A DNA stretch of 64,000 bases from Mycolicibacterium moriokaense (GCF_003347205.1 NZ_QQBJ01000017.1:124001-188000); one strand, 5' to 3'; shown: positions 1 to 8,343, numbered from the stretch's first letter. The notes: a model not told the origin generated them from the sequence alone. Made by a program: numbers and translations.

Positions 1-1430
1 GCGCTCGTATCGGGCTCATCAGCGGCTACGTCGGGGAGCATGATGCCGGGGTTGAGCAGCCCGGCAGGATCGAAAGCCTTCTTGATCGAGCGTTGTGCAG
101 CGATCTCCACCGGTGTGAACCGTTTCGTCATGAACGGGATCTTCTCGGTGCCGACACCGTGCTCACCGGTGATGGTGCCGCCCAGATCAAGTGCGGCTTC
201 GATGATCTCGTTGTTCGCCGCTTCCAAAGCGGATGCCGCCAGTGGATTGTCCTTGTCATAGAACGTCGTGGGGTGCAAGTCGCCGTCGCCGGCGTGACCG
301 CATACCGCGATGAACAGCAGCCCGTCGGAATGGCGTGCGGCGATGGACTGAATGGCTTCTTGCATCTCGGGTATGCGGTCGCGGGGCACGGTCACATCGC
401 CGATGAAGAAGCCTTTGCCGCTCTGCACTACTGAGTTGGGGGCATTGAGGCGGCCGTACCACATTGCGGCACGGTCTTTCTCGTCCTCGGCGACTCGGAC
501 CTCGGTCGCTCTCTCGCCCAGCACTCGTTCCACGATGGCCTGATCTCGCGCCACTTCTGCTGCGGTTCCGTCGACGTCGATGAGCACAATCGAATCGGCG
601 TCCAGCGGATAGCCGGTGTCATAGAATTGTTGTAACCCGGCGATGCCTGCCCGATCCAGCCACTCCACGGCAGCCGGTACCACGCCGGTGGCGATGATGG
701 CGGCGATGGTGTCAGCGGCCTCCCGCGCCGAGGAGAATGCGCCCATGAGACTATGCGTGACGGCGGCGATCGGGCGCAGGGCAACGGTTGCCTCGGTGAT
801 GATTCCGAGCGTCCCTTCTGATCCGATGAGGACACCGAGTAGGTCCGGGCCTTGGTCGTCAGCGCTGAAGGTGACTGTCGATCCGTCGGGCAGGACGACG
901 TTGACCCTCAGGACGTGGTTGTAGGTGACGCCGTACTTCAGCGCGTGTGGGCCACCGGCGTTTTCGATGATGTTCCCGCCAACGGTGGCCAGGTGCGCCG
1001 AGACGGGATCGGGTGAGAAGCACAATCCGTGCGGAGCCAATGCCGTTTGAAGGTCGGAGTTCACGACTCCGGCTTCGACTCGGGCGCGGCGATTCTCGAC
1101 ATCGATGTCGAGGATTCTATTCAGCCCGGTGAGATCCAGCAGGACCCGGCCTGCGGCCGGCATCATTCCGCCCGAACAGTTCGATGCACCGCCGCGTGGC
1201 ACGACCGCGACGCCATGCTCGGAGGCCAGGCGCATGATTGCGGCGATGTCGTCGCGGCCATGGGGGCGCAGCAACAGGCCCGCTATTCCTCCAACGCCCC
1301 AGTAGTCGCGGCCGCGTTCGATGAGCGCGCCCTCGTCGGTGGTGATGTCACCGTGGGCGGCAGCCGCTGTCGCGAACCGTTCAAGAGCCACACTGTCTGG
1401 GGCCTGAAGATCACGAGTGCCAGTAGACAT
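1..1430 (-). CDS. FAD-linked 2-hydroxyacid dehydrogenase/oxidase, GlcD family (3' end cut by window edge)
   Basis: Flavin-dependent oxidation of a 2-hydroxyacid (glycolate, D-lactate or D-mandelate type) to the 2-oxoacid is the family role. The frame is open from ATG at 1430 to the left edge, about 476 residues, close to the usual 460-500, so only a few C-terminal residues are missing. The N-terminal half has the PCMH-type FAD-binding signature (VVPRGGASNCSGG, then GGNIIENAGGPHALKYGVT). The C-terminal cap domain carries CGHAGDGDLHP and GEHGVGTEK, typical of GlcD/D-lactate dehydrogenases. The ATG lies one base after the stop of the tautomerase gene, so the two are co-transcribed. Beside a benzoylformate decarboxylase-like gene, a D-mandelate or related aryl-2-hydroxyacid substrate is plausible, but the sequence alone does not fix it. 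Confidence 0.88.
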   Translation of the reverse strand, partial: MSTGTRDLQAPDSVALERFATAAAAHGDITTDEGALIERGRDYWGVGGIAGLLLRPHGRDDIAAIMRLASEHGVAVVPRGGASNCSGGMMPAAGRVLLDLTGLNRILDIDVENRRARVEAGVVNSDLQTALAPHGLCFSPDPVSAHLATVGGNIIENAGGPHALKYGVTYNHVLRVNVVLPDGSTVTFSADDQGPDLLGVLIGSEGTLGIITEATVALRPIAAVTHSLMGAFSSAREAADTIAAIIATGVVPAAVEWLDRAGIAGLQQFYDTGYPLDADSIVLIDVDGTAAEVARDQAIVERVLGERATEVRVAEDEKDRAAMWYGRLNAPNSVVQSGKGFFIGDVTVPRDRIPEMQEAIQSIAARHSDGLLFIAVCGHAGDGDLHPTTFYDKDNPLAASALEAANNEIIEAALDLGGTITGEHGVGTEKIPFMTKRFTPVEIAAQRSIKKAFDPAGLLNPGIMLPDVAADEPDTS

Positions 1431-1431
1431 T

Positions 1432-1851
1432 TCAGTCGGTTTCCCCTCCGCCGGTTGCGGTCTCGCGCAACCACGCTTCCTCTTCTCCTGGAGCCGGCAG
1501 CACCCGGCCACCTTCGATGGCCAAGTGTGCGGGGCTGTTCTGAATGACGACTAGAACCCGCTTCGCGGGGATCCCTGTTACCCGCGACGCCGCTGCTGCG
1601 ACTTCGGCGACCAATTGGCTACTTTGGGCTTCCGGATGTCCGGTACGGACCCACCCGTTGATCAGCAGCGGTCGTGCAGGCTGCCCGTCGGTGTACACGG
1701 CGTCGACGGGCAATTCGTGAAAGACGACGTTCACGTACGCGCCGGGAACGTGATTGATCATCGAATGGATTCTGGTCACCTCTGCGGCCAGATCAGCCTT
1801 GGTGACGGCGCTCAGCGTCGACTGCACGGTGGTGCACGTGTAGACCGGCAT
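1432..1851 (-). CDS. cis-CaaD/Cg10062-like tautomerase
   Basis: Tautomerase-superfamily protein of 139 residues that uses the N-terminal proline (exposed after Met removal) as general acid/base. Visible features are the MPVYTC start, a His at position 28 counted from Pro1 (as in cis-3-chloroacrylic acid dehalogenase), and a C-terminal GGRVLPAPGEEEAW stretch that aligns with the YGRFLPQPGHEGEW region of cis-CaaD as I remember it. One of the two active-site arginines appears kept (NGWVRTGH); the second position reads His and the active-site Tyr reads Gly. It is therefore more likely a tautomerase/isomerase than a dehalogenase. It sits between the decarboxylase (3 bp gap) and the FAD dehydrogenase (1 bp gap), so it probably handles an enol/keto intermediate of the same pathway. 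Confidence 0.8.
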   Translation of the reverse strand: MPVYTCTTVQSTLSAVTKADLAAEVTRIHSMINHVPGAYVNVVFHELPVDAVYTDGQPARPLLINGWVRTGHPEAQSSQLVAEVAAAASRVTGIPAKRVLVVIQNSPAHLAIEGGRVLPAPGEEEAWLRETATGGGETD

Positions 1852-1854
1852 CGC

Positions 1855-3477
1855 TCAGCCCAGAGCCGGCAGATGTGACTGTGTGGGCACGACGAGGACT
1901 GTGGGCCCGTCGGCCTCCAGGGCAGCCTTGAACTCCTGGGCGAGTTCTTCTGAGCTTCCCACGTTGGCCGTCCGGCACCCGAAACCCGTTGCCAGCGCTG
2001 CTATGTCAAGACCCGGCAAATCGAGACCAGGGACATTGGGTGTCTGCTCGAGAAGCGCGAAAGACTTCAGCACGCAGTACTCGCCATTGCGCTGGACCAC
2101 GAACACGATCGGAAGTTTGTGCTGCGCAGCAGTCCAGATGGCCTGGATGGAGTACTGAAACGAACCGTCGCCTATCGAGGCGACGATCGGTCGCTGCACG
2201 CCGCGGGCCCGGTCGCCGAGCGCAATACCGACTGCTGCGGGGACACCCCAGCCGATACCTCCGCTTCCGGTGGCGAAGAAGCTGCCCGTGCGCCGGGTGG
2301 GCCACCACTGGATGAGGTCGGCCAAGGTGGAAGTGGACTCCATGACGACCGCCGCATCGTCGGGTTGGAGAGAGCTCAATACCGCATAGACGTCGTTCGG
2401 CAGCAGCGGGGCGGACGCCGCAGGCAGTTCGGCGCTGAAATCTCGGCTCAATCCAGGCGGTGCGTGCCGGTCGGCCGGTACCTCCACGAGCTCGAGTAGC
2501 TGTTCCAGGACGGTGTTCATGTCGCCGACCAGACTGTCGCCCACCGGCGCGACCGCGGCGAGGTGGGGATCGACGGTGATCTGCAGCAGGTCGGTTCCTT
2601 CGGGTAGGTACTCGCCAGCAACGTAGGGGTAGTAACTGAACACCTGCGCCCCGATCACGATGACAAGGTCGTAGCCCGCCACGGCCTCGCTGATCCCGGC
2701 AATGGTCAGTGGCAGTGGGCCCGCGTAAAGGGGGTGATCCTCCGGGAACGAACACCTGGGCGCCAACGGGCCGCCCCGAACCGGTGCGCGCAGCTTTTCT
2801 GCGAAAGCGACACCGGCGTCCCAGGCGCCGGCGCGATCAACTTCGGGACCGAGAACCAACAGCGGTCGCTCGGCTCGGCTGATCCGCGCGGCGAACGCGC
2901 GCAAGCGTTCGGCATCGGGCTGAACCCGGTGGCTGACCGTCCGGACCACGGCCGGCCGAAGCGCTGGTTTGTTCCAGTCGTCCAGCGGGATGGACAGGAA
3001 CACCGGACCGGCCGGCGGTTGCACTGCCACTGCGTAGGCCCGCATGAACGCCGCGGGCACATCCTCGGCGCGCGCAGGTTCGTAAGCCCACTTCACCCAG
3101 GGCTGCGGCATGATCGTCGCGTCGGGGTTGTTCAAATACGGGTCGCAGAGCGACATCTCGCGGGTCTGCTGGCCGGCGGTAACGATCAACGGCGTGTTCG
3201 CCCGGTAGGCGGCCACGAGGCTACCCATCGCATTGCCGGTACCGGCGGCGGTATGCAGGTTGACCACCGCGGGTTTGCCGGTGGACTGTGCGAAGCCGTC
3301 GGCCATCGCCAGCACCGAGGCTTCCTGTAATCCCAGGATGTAGGTGAAGTCGTCGGGGAAGTTCTGCAGAAAGGTCTGCTCGGTCGAGCCAGGATTGCCG
3401 AAGATCGTGGTCAACCCCAGTGTGCGGAGCAAGTCATACGTCACCTCGTGAACAGACTTGGTATCGGCCATCGTCAC
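1855..3477 (-). CDS. mdlC: Benzoylformate decarboxylase-like ThDP enzyme
   Basis: ThDP-dependent 2-oxoacid decarboxylase; in the mandelate pathway the reaction is benzoylformate to benzaldehyde plus CO2. It has 540 residues, as usual for the family. The N-terminal Pyr domain contains IFGNPGSTEQTFL and GLQEASVLAMADGFAQ, the latter holding the ThDP-activating Glu. A central DHAP-fold domain follows, then a C-terminal PP domain with GDGSFQYSIQAIWTA and QRNGEYCVLK, the Mg-ThDP GDGS...N motif. GIGWGVPAAVGIALG precedes it. This is the first gene of a three-gene leftward operon. The start at 3477 (MTMADTK) could be moved two codons in to the second ATG. Benzoylformate, phenylpyruvate-type or other 2-oxoacid substrates cannot be told apart by eye. 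Confidence 0.85.
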   Translation of the reverse strand: MTMADTKSVHEVTYDLLRTLGLTTIFGNPGSTEQTFLQNFPDDFTYILGLQEASVLAMADGFAQSTGKPAVVNLHTAAGTGNAMGSLVAAYRANTPLIVTAGQQTREMSLCDPYLNNPDATIMPQPWVKWAYEPARAEDVPAAFMRAYAVAVQPPAGPVFLSIPLDDWNKPALRPAVVRTVSHRVQPDAERLRAFAARISRAERPLLVLGPEVDRAGAWDAGVAFAEKLRAPVRGGPLAPRCSFPEDHPLYAGPLPLTIAGISEAVAGYDLVIVIGAQVFSYYPYVAGEYLPEGTDLLQITVDPHLAAVAPVGDSLVGDMNTVLEQLLELVEVPADRHAPPGLSRDFSAELPAASAPLLPNDVYAVLSSLQPDDAAVVMESTSTLADLIQWWPTRRTGSFFATGSGGIGWGVPAAVGIALGDRARGVQRPIVASIGDGSFQYSIQAIWTAAQHKLPIVFVVQRNGEYCVLKSFALLEQTPNVPGLDLPGLDIAALATGFGCRTANVGSSEELAQEFKAALEADGPTVLVVPTQSHLPALG

Positions 3478-3645
3478 AACCCCTTCGCGGTATTGCTACG
3501 GACTACTCACCCACATCACACCGCACTGTCCGATCCGCTCACCCCGTAGAAACCACGGGTCGGTGAACTCCCGGGCCGGGGGAGCAGGACCAACCTGCGG
3601 GGCGCTTCGGCTGCCGTGGTCGAAGTGAGATGTCAAGATCACCGC

Positions 3646-6393
3646 ATGGTCGGCGACGTCGGACGAGGCCCCCTGGTGGGTCGGCGCGTCGAGCAACACC
3701 AGCTGGCCGAATTGGTTGATCGCGTCCGCAGCGGCGGCAGCGGGGTGCTGGTCCTCTTGGGCGAGGCAGGCATCGGCAAAACTGCGTTGCTGCTCGACGT
3801 TCGTGACCGCGCCTCGGATCTCCGGGTTATCGCTCTCAGCGGTGCGGAATCAGAGATGGAACTCGCCTACGCCGGGGTTCAGCAATTGTGTGCCCCGCTA
3901 CTCGGCTCTCTCGACCGGTTGCCCGCTCCTCAGAAGAACGCGCTCCAGGTGGCACTCGGCCTTCGTGAGGGTGTGGCACCAGATCGCCTCCTGGTGAGTT
4001 TGGCGGTGCTGTCACTGCTTGCAGGCGCTGGGGCGGAACGACCCACGATCTGCCTCATCGACGACGCGCAATGGGTTGATCGCGCCTCACTCCAAGCGCT
4101 CGCGTTCGCCGGGCGCCGACTGTCCGCCGATCCGGTTGCAATGATCTTCGCCGCGCGTGGCTCGCAGGCCGACCGCGAGTTGGCCGCACTACCCCACACG
4201 CGCCTCGACGGCCTCGCCGACACCGATGCCCGGGCGCTGCTCTCAGCGATCATGCCTGGCCGCCTGGACGACGTCGTTCGCGACAACATAGTGGCCGAAG
4301 CAGACGGAAATCCGCTGGCGCTGCTCGAACTGAACCGTGCGCTGCCACGGGCGCAGTTGGCGGGCGGGTACGGACTTACAGCCGCGAAGCCACTGACGAC
4401 GCGTATCGAACAGACCTACGGCCAGCGGCTGCGCGAACTGCCGCCGCAGACCCGGATGCTCCTGCTGCTGGCGGCCGCCGAACCCACCGGCGAGCCGTCA
4501 TGGTTGTGGGCCGCCGCCGCGCGGCTCGGAATCGGTGCGGACGCCGGCGTCCCAGCGGAGCAGAGCGGCCTGGTGAGCGTGGACACCAGACTGCGATTCC
4601 GGCATCCGCTGGTTCGGTCGGCGGTATACCGGGACGCCATCCCATCGGAGCGGCGGCAGGCTCACACCGCACTTGCCGAGGTGATCTCGGGCCCGCTTGC
4701 CGATGAGCACCGCGCCTGGCACCACGCCCATGCCGCAGAGGCACCCAGCGAGGCGATCGCCATAGAATTGGTGCAATCCGCAGAGCTGGCCCGCCGGCGG
4801 GGTGGAAGTGCTGCGGCGGCAGCGTTTCTGGCGTATGCCGTCGAACTCACACCGGACCCTGTCCTTCGTGCCGATCGCGCGCTGGCCGCCGCCCTGTCCA
4901 AGCTGGACGCAGGCGACCCGGAAGCCGCAGCTCGGCTGCTGGAGGCGGTGGGTGGCGCTGATGACGAACTACTCAGTGCGCGAGCGGATTTGGTCCGCGC
5001 CAAGATCGCCTTCGCCACCAACCGTGGCAGCGACGCACCGCCGTTACTGCTGGCGGCAGCCGAACGACTGCGCGACCTGGATCCCGCGCTTGCCCGAGAG
5101 ACCTATCTCGAAGCGCTGATGGCGGCGGCAATCGTCGGCCGGCTGTCCACGGCGGTGGCCGTTGCGGAGGCTGCGCGCAATGCCCCCGCCGTGTCTGGAC
5201 CGCCCAGAGCGGTCGACCTGCTGCTGGACGGGACGGTAGTCAGACTCACCGAGGGATACGTAGCAGCAGCCCCGTTGCTGAAACGCGCCATCACCGCGTA
5301 CCTGGACGACGACAAGGAGGGCACTGCCGATCCGCGATGGCATCTGATTGCCCTGCGTGTCCTGCTGGAGCGATTCGAAGAGGCGAATTACAACGCGTTG
5401 AGTCGTCGCCAGCTCGAGATCCTCACCGCAACAGGTGAATTGACGGCACTTCCCAACGTTCTCACGACCAACTCGGGTGCGTGTGTAAACGCAGGCGACT
5501 TCGCGCAGGCCGCTGCGCTGATCGAGCAGTCCAGGTCGATAGCCGAAGCCACGGGCACGCCGCCCCACCGCTCGGTCGAGGCGTATCTCGCCGCATACCG
5601 TGGACAGGAGCGGCAGTGCATTGAGATGGTGCAGGCCACGATCGAAGAAGCAACCGAACGCGGCGAGGGTGCCGCAATTGCCCAGGCACACTTTTCAGCG
5701 ACGATCCTCCACACCGGACTTCGGCAGTATGACAGGGCATTTGTCGCGTGTAGCTCGGCATTGGAATATGACGACATTGCACTGCGTGGCTACATCCTGG
5801 TCGAGATGGTTGAGGCGGCTGTCAGGAGCGGCCACCGAAGCGCGGCCGAAGCTGCGCTCGGCGAACTGGCTGAGCGGGCAGCGGCCAGCGGCACTGACAG
5901 CGCACTGGGTCTTGCAGCCCGATCCAGGGCTCTCATCGATGATGCTCCGACCGCTGACGCCGAATACAAATTAGCTACAACAAACCTTCAGCGCAGCCCT
6001 GTGGTCGTCTACTACGCGCGCACGCGTCTCGTATACGGCGAGTGGTTGCGGCGTCAGAACCGCCGAAGCGACGCCCGCAAGGAGCTGCGCATCGCTTACG
6101 AGATGTTCACCGAGATGGGGGCCGACGGCTTCGCCGAACGCACGCGCCGCGAACTTCAAGCCGCAGGCGAGCCCATGCAAGACGAGCGTGGCGGCAAGTC
6201 GGCCGTGGCTTCAACGATGTCTTTGACGACGCAAGAAAGCTATATTGCCCGGCTGGCGGGGGACGGCTATAGCAACTCCGAAATCGCCAGCCACCTGTTC
6301 ATCAGTCCCCGGACAGTGGAATGGCACTTGAGCAAGATCTTCGCCAAACTCGGAGTGACCTCTCGGCGCGAGCTGAGACAGCACCCACGGTGA
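3646..6393 (+). CDS. Large ATP-binding LuxR-family (LAL) transcriptional regulator
   Basis: MalT/LAL-type activator of about 915 residues: an N-terminal AAA/STAND ATPase, a long helical TPR-like middle and a C-terminal LuxR helix-turn-helix. The Walker A motif GEAGIGKT is near residue 40, and a Walker B-like ICLIDDAQWVD follows at about 135. The C-terminus reads LTTQESYIARL, SNSEIASHLFISPRTVEWHLSKIF, then KLGVTSRREL, a full GerE/LuxR DNA-binding domain. The ATG at 3646 is preferred because the conserved GRGPLVGRR ATPase entry follows at once; a GTG at 3616 is an in-frame alternative. It is divergent from the decarboxylase operon across about 170 bp, so control of that operon is an obvious guess, but no operator could be identified there. 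Confidence 0.85.
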   Translation: MVGDVGRGPLVGRRVEQHQLAELVDRVRSGGSGVLVLLGEAGIGKTALLLDVRDRASDLRVIALSGAESEMELAYAGVQQLCAPLLGSLDRLPAPQKNALQVALGLREGVAPDRLLVSLAVLSLLAGAGAERPTICLIDDAQWVDRASLQALAFAGRRLSADPVAMIFAARGSQADRELAALPHTRLDGLADTDARALLSAIMPGRLDDVVRDNIVAEADGNPLALLELNRALPRAQLAGGYGLTAAKPLTTRIEQTYGQRLRELPPQTRMLLLLAAAEPTGEPSWLWAAAARLGIGADAGVPAEQSGLVSVDTRLRFRHPLVRSAVYRDAIPSERRQAHTALAEVISGPLADEHRAWHHAHAAEAPSEAIAIELVQSAELARRRGGSAAAAAFLAYAVELTPDPVLRADRALAAALSKLDAGDPEAAARLLEAVGGADDELLSARADLVRAKIAFATNRGSDAPPLLLAAAERLRDLDPALARETYLEALMAAAIVGRLSTAVAVAEAARNAPAVSGPPRAVDLLLDGTVVRLTEGYVAAAPLLKRAITAYLDDDKEGTADPRWHLIALRVLLERFEEANYNALSRRQLEILTATGELTALPNVLTTNSGACVNAGDFAQAAALIEQSRSIAEATGTPPHRSVEAYLAAYRGQERQCIEMVQATIEEATERGEGAAIAQAHFSATILHTGLRQYDRAFVACSSALEYDDIALRGYILVEMVEAAVRSGHRSAAEAALGELAERAAASGTDSALGLAARSRALIDDAPTADAEYKLATTNLQRSPVVVYYARTRLVYGEWLRRQNRRSDARKELRIAYEMFTEMGADGFAERTRRELQAAGEPMQDERGGKSAVASTMSLTTQESYIARLAGDGYSNSEIASHLFISPRTVEWHLSKIFAKLGVTSRRELRQHPR

Positions 6394-6453
6394 CGAAGCG
6401 GTGTCGAAGACGAGCCCACGCCACTGACATGAGCGGTTTCGGGTTGCTTCGAG

Positions 6454-6554
6454 ATGCGGCTTAACTCTGGATTACCGAGACCGCGATCGTCGACAAGCCG
6501 GAAGAGCCGGCAGACGACGGCCATGGCCACGGCCACGGGCATCACCACCACTAG
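6454..6554 (+). pseudogene. His-rich tail peptide, copy 1 (reading frame broken)
   Basis: First of three related short segments. The frame ending at TAG 6552-6554 reads ITETAIVDKPEEPADD and then GHGHGHGHHHH, with GC-rich third positions throughout. In this frame there is a TAA at 6462-6464, directly after a short ATG frame from 6429, so no normal start reaches the tail. Aligned to copy 2 (7283-7384), the start region ATGCGGCTTA is shared, but copy 1 is one base shorter before the common ACCGAG, which suggests a one-base deletion. It lies between the LuxR-type regulator and an HD-domain gene and is followed by a perfect hairpin terminator. The family is not recognised. A translation in another frame exists but lacks the conserved composition. 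Confidence 0.5.
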
Positions 6555-6567
6555 GTAGTTGTCACGA

Positions 6568-6599
6568 AACACCCCCGGTCAACAGACCGGGGGTGTTTT
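6568..6599 (+). terminator. Rho-independent terminator after His-rich copy 1
   Basis: Perfect 13-bp stem AACACCCCCGGTC / GACCGGGGGTGTT with a 4-nt loop (AACA), followed by a short T run. A near-copy follows His-rich copy 2 at 7398-7431. Confidence 0.85.
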
Positions 6600-6678
6600 C
6601 GTTGCGCGAGACGCTCAAGAACCTGACGGAAGTCGTCAAGCGCTATGGTGGTCGCGCAACCTGCGAGAGAAGGTCCCA

Positions 6679-7266
6679 ATGGACAGGATGTTTCCGCAAA
6701 CACCAGCGGCCGCAGCTGCAATCTCAGTGGCAACCCGCTTTTATTCGCCCGCGTTGCTCAACCATTGTGTGCGTTCGTATTTGTGGGGGGCGGTGTACGG
6801 CGCAGCGCACGGCATCGACTTCGACGTCGAGCTCTACTATGTCGCTTCGATGCTGCACGACATAGGTTTGACTGACTCTTTCGACAGCCACCGAGTGCCC
6901 TTCGAGCAGGCGGGTGCGGACCTTGCATGGGTCTTCGGGATAGCGGCCGGTTGGCCAGAAAATCGAGCGGCAAGAGCGAAAGAAATCATCGTCTTGCACA
7001 TGCGCGACGACGTCTCGTCGGCGGCTGATGCCGAATCTCACCTACTGCAGGTCGCTACCAGTTGGGACGTTGTCGGGCGGCGACAGGAGGAGTTCTCCGC
7101 CGAGGCGAGGACAGACATACTCGCGCGCTATCCGAGGCTAGGGTTCGCAAGTGAATTTCTAGCGTGCTTCGAAGACCAGGCGAGACGTAAGCCGGATAGT
7201 GCCGCTGCCGCATCTGTTGCAAACGATGGCGCCCAGCGGCTTAAGGCCAATCCGCTCGATAACTAA
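6679..7266 (+). CDS. HD-domain protein (cyanamide hydratase-like / HD phosphohydrolase family)
   Basis: 195-residue soluble protein with an HD metal-binding core: a conserved His in the first helix region (LLNHCVRSYLWG), then ASMLHDIGLTD (the HD pair) and ITVLHM-like IIVLHMRDD further on. The arrangement resembles the short HD proteins annotated as cyanamide hydratase-like or generic phosphohydrolases. The ATG at 6679 is chosen because AGAAGG lies 5 nt upstream; the reading frame stays open further upstream but without a better signal. The gene sits between His-rich tail copies 1 and 2, and copy 2 begins 16 bp after its stop. Substrate unknown. Confidence 0.75.
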   Translation: MDRMFPQTPAAAAAISVATRFYSPALLNHCVRSYLWGAVYGAAHGIDFDVELYYVASMLHDIGLTDSFDSHRVPFEQAGADLAWVFGIAAGWPENRAARAKEIIVLHMRDDVSSAADAESHLLQVATSWDVVGRRQEEFSAEARTDILARYPRLGFASEFLACFEDQARRKPDSAAAASVANDGAQRLKANPLDN

Positions 7267-7282
7267 GTGGGCGCCGCCGAAA

Positions 7283-7384
7283 GTGCGGCTTACTTGCACG
7301 ACCACCGAGTCGGCGGTCGTCGACAATCCGGAAGAGCCAGCGGACGACGGCGATGGCCACGGCCACGGGCATCACCACCACTAG
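7283..7384 (+). CDS. His-rich small peptide, copy 2 (33 residues)
   Basis: From GTG 7283 to TAG 7384 the frame reads MRLTCTTTESAVVDNPEEPA and then DDGDGHGHGHHHH. It is the most complete of the three copies because its start aligns with the ATGCGGCTTA of copy 1. The frame is also open upstream into the HD gene. No convincing Shine-Dalgarno sequence precedes GTG 7283, so translation is uncertain. Compared with copies 1 and 3, changes concentrate outside the PEEPA and HHHH core. The acidic/Pro-rich stem followed by alternating Gly-His and four terminal His suggests a metal-binding tail; this is inference only. Confidence 0.45.
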   Translation: MRLTCTTTESAVVDNPEEPADDGDGHGHGHHHH

Positions 7385-7397
7385 ATATTTCTCTCGA

Positions 7398-7431
7398 AAC
7401 ACCCCGGTCTGTGTTGGACCGGGGGTGTTTT
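7398..7431 (+). terminator. Rho-independent terminator after His-rich copy 2
   Basis: Inverted repeat AACACCCCGGTC / GACCGGGGGTGTT (one bulged G), loop of about 7 nt, then TTTT. It is clearly related to the terminator at 6568-6599, so the tail and terminator were duplicated as a unit. Confidence 0.8.
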
Positions 7432-7470
7432 GTGCGGGCGATGCGCTTGTGAGGCAGCGGCAGCAGTGCA

Positions 7471-8171
7471 CTAGCCCGGCTTGTCTACGATCCCATTCAG
7501 CGCGGCGGCCAGGACCGACGGCCGCGAAAGCATCGGAAAGTGCCCACCCGCCAAATCGACCACGTCGGCATCGAGCCTTTCGTAGGCAATACGCCTGGAC
7601 CAGTCCGGGTTCACCATCTGGTCGTCCGCGCACACCACGGAGGTGCGCGGCGTATCGGGGAAACTGTTGAGCGAGAAGTCTTGGGAGCCGGGGAAGCGCG
7701 CTTGCCGCCGCATTCTCAGAAACGCAGCGCGTGCGGTCGCACTGTCACAGTCGGCGAATAGGACGGCCTTAGCTGCGTCGGCGTCGATCCACGCAGTTCG
7801 TTGAAAAGGGTCGGGCTCAGACAATCCGGCGTTCCAACCGGGCACCATCATCTCGCCGAGCTGGTCGAAGACGCTGTGGCCCACCTGAGGTATGACGCCG
7901 CACAAATAGACCAAGTGGCGAACTGGCCGACCTCTGCGACAAGCGGAATGGTGTTGGCGCCAAACGAATGTCCGACTAGAACGACATCGTGGTCGTATTC
8001 GTCGATTGCCGTGCACACCGCGTCGGCGTAGTCCTCGAAGCTCGCTGTAGCGTCCTCGCATGGCAAGTCAATCGCCACGACGTTGTGGCCGGCTTCCTGT
8101 AACAGCGGCTCTACAAATTCCCAGCACCACCTGCCGTACCAGGACCCGTGGACCAGGGCGAAGGTCGTCAC
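7471..8171 (-). pseudogene. Alpha/beta-hydrolase, broken by a frameshift
   Basis: Two adjacent minus-strand frames together make one hydrolase of about 233 residues. The first frame (GTG at 8171) gives TFALVHGSWYGRWCWE, the oxyanion/N-terminal strand, and VVLVGHSFGAN, the nucleophile elbow. The second frame gives RPVRHLVYLCGVIP, then CADDQM (acid region) and GGHFPML (catalytic His), ending at 7471. The frame changes near 7920-7935, equivalent to one missing base. All catalytic elements survive across the two frames, so this is either a recent mutation or a sequence error. It resembles short MhpC/salicylate-esterase-like alpha/beta hydrolases. It is convergent with the HD/His-rich region. Confidence 0.75.
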
Positions 8172-8247
8172 GCGGTCACGATAGAAGCTGCTTAGATCCT
8201 AACGGGACGATTCGAGGAATCAGACTGCTAGAGCGAGCGACGCAGGC

Positions 8248-8343
8248 TTGAAATCCAGCACCACCGAGACCGCGATCGTCGACAAGCCGGAAGAGCCGGC
8301 GGAAGACGGCCATGGTCACGTCCACCCGCATCACCACCACTGA
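8248..8343 (+). CDS. His-rich small peptide, copy 3 (31 residues, TTG start)
   Basis: Third copy of the tail. From TTG 8248 the frame reads MKSSTTETAIVDKPEEPAED and then GHGHVHPHHHH, ending in TGA 8341-8343. Against copy 1, the changes are mostly synonymous or replace spacer residues (Gly to Val, Gly to Pro, Asp to Glu), while every His is kept. That pattern favours real coding constraint in this frame. No hairpin terminator follows, unlike copies 1 and 2. The TTG start is weak (AGG only 1-2 nt upstream). Apart from this copy, the 8172-8565 intergenic stretch shows nothing recognisable. Confidence 0.4.
   Translation: MKSSTTETAIVDKPEEPAEDGHGHVHPHHHH

Noticed and set aside
6454-6560. Alternative frame through His-rich copy 1 from ATG 6454 (Ser/Thr/Arg-rich product)
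   Set aside because: Its codon pattern and product are not conserved in copies 2 and 3, while the His-rich frame is.
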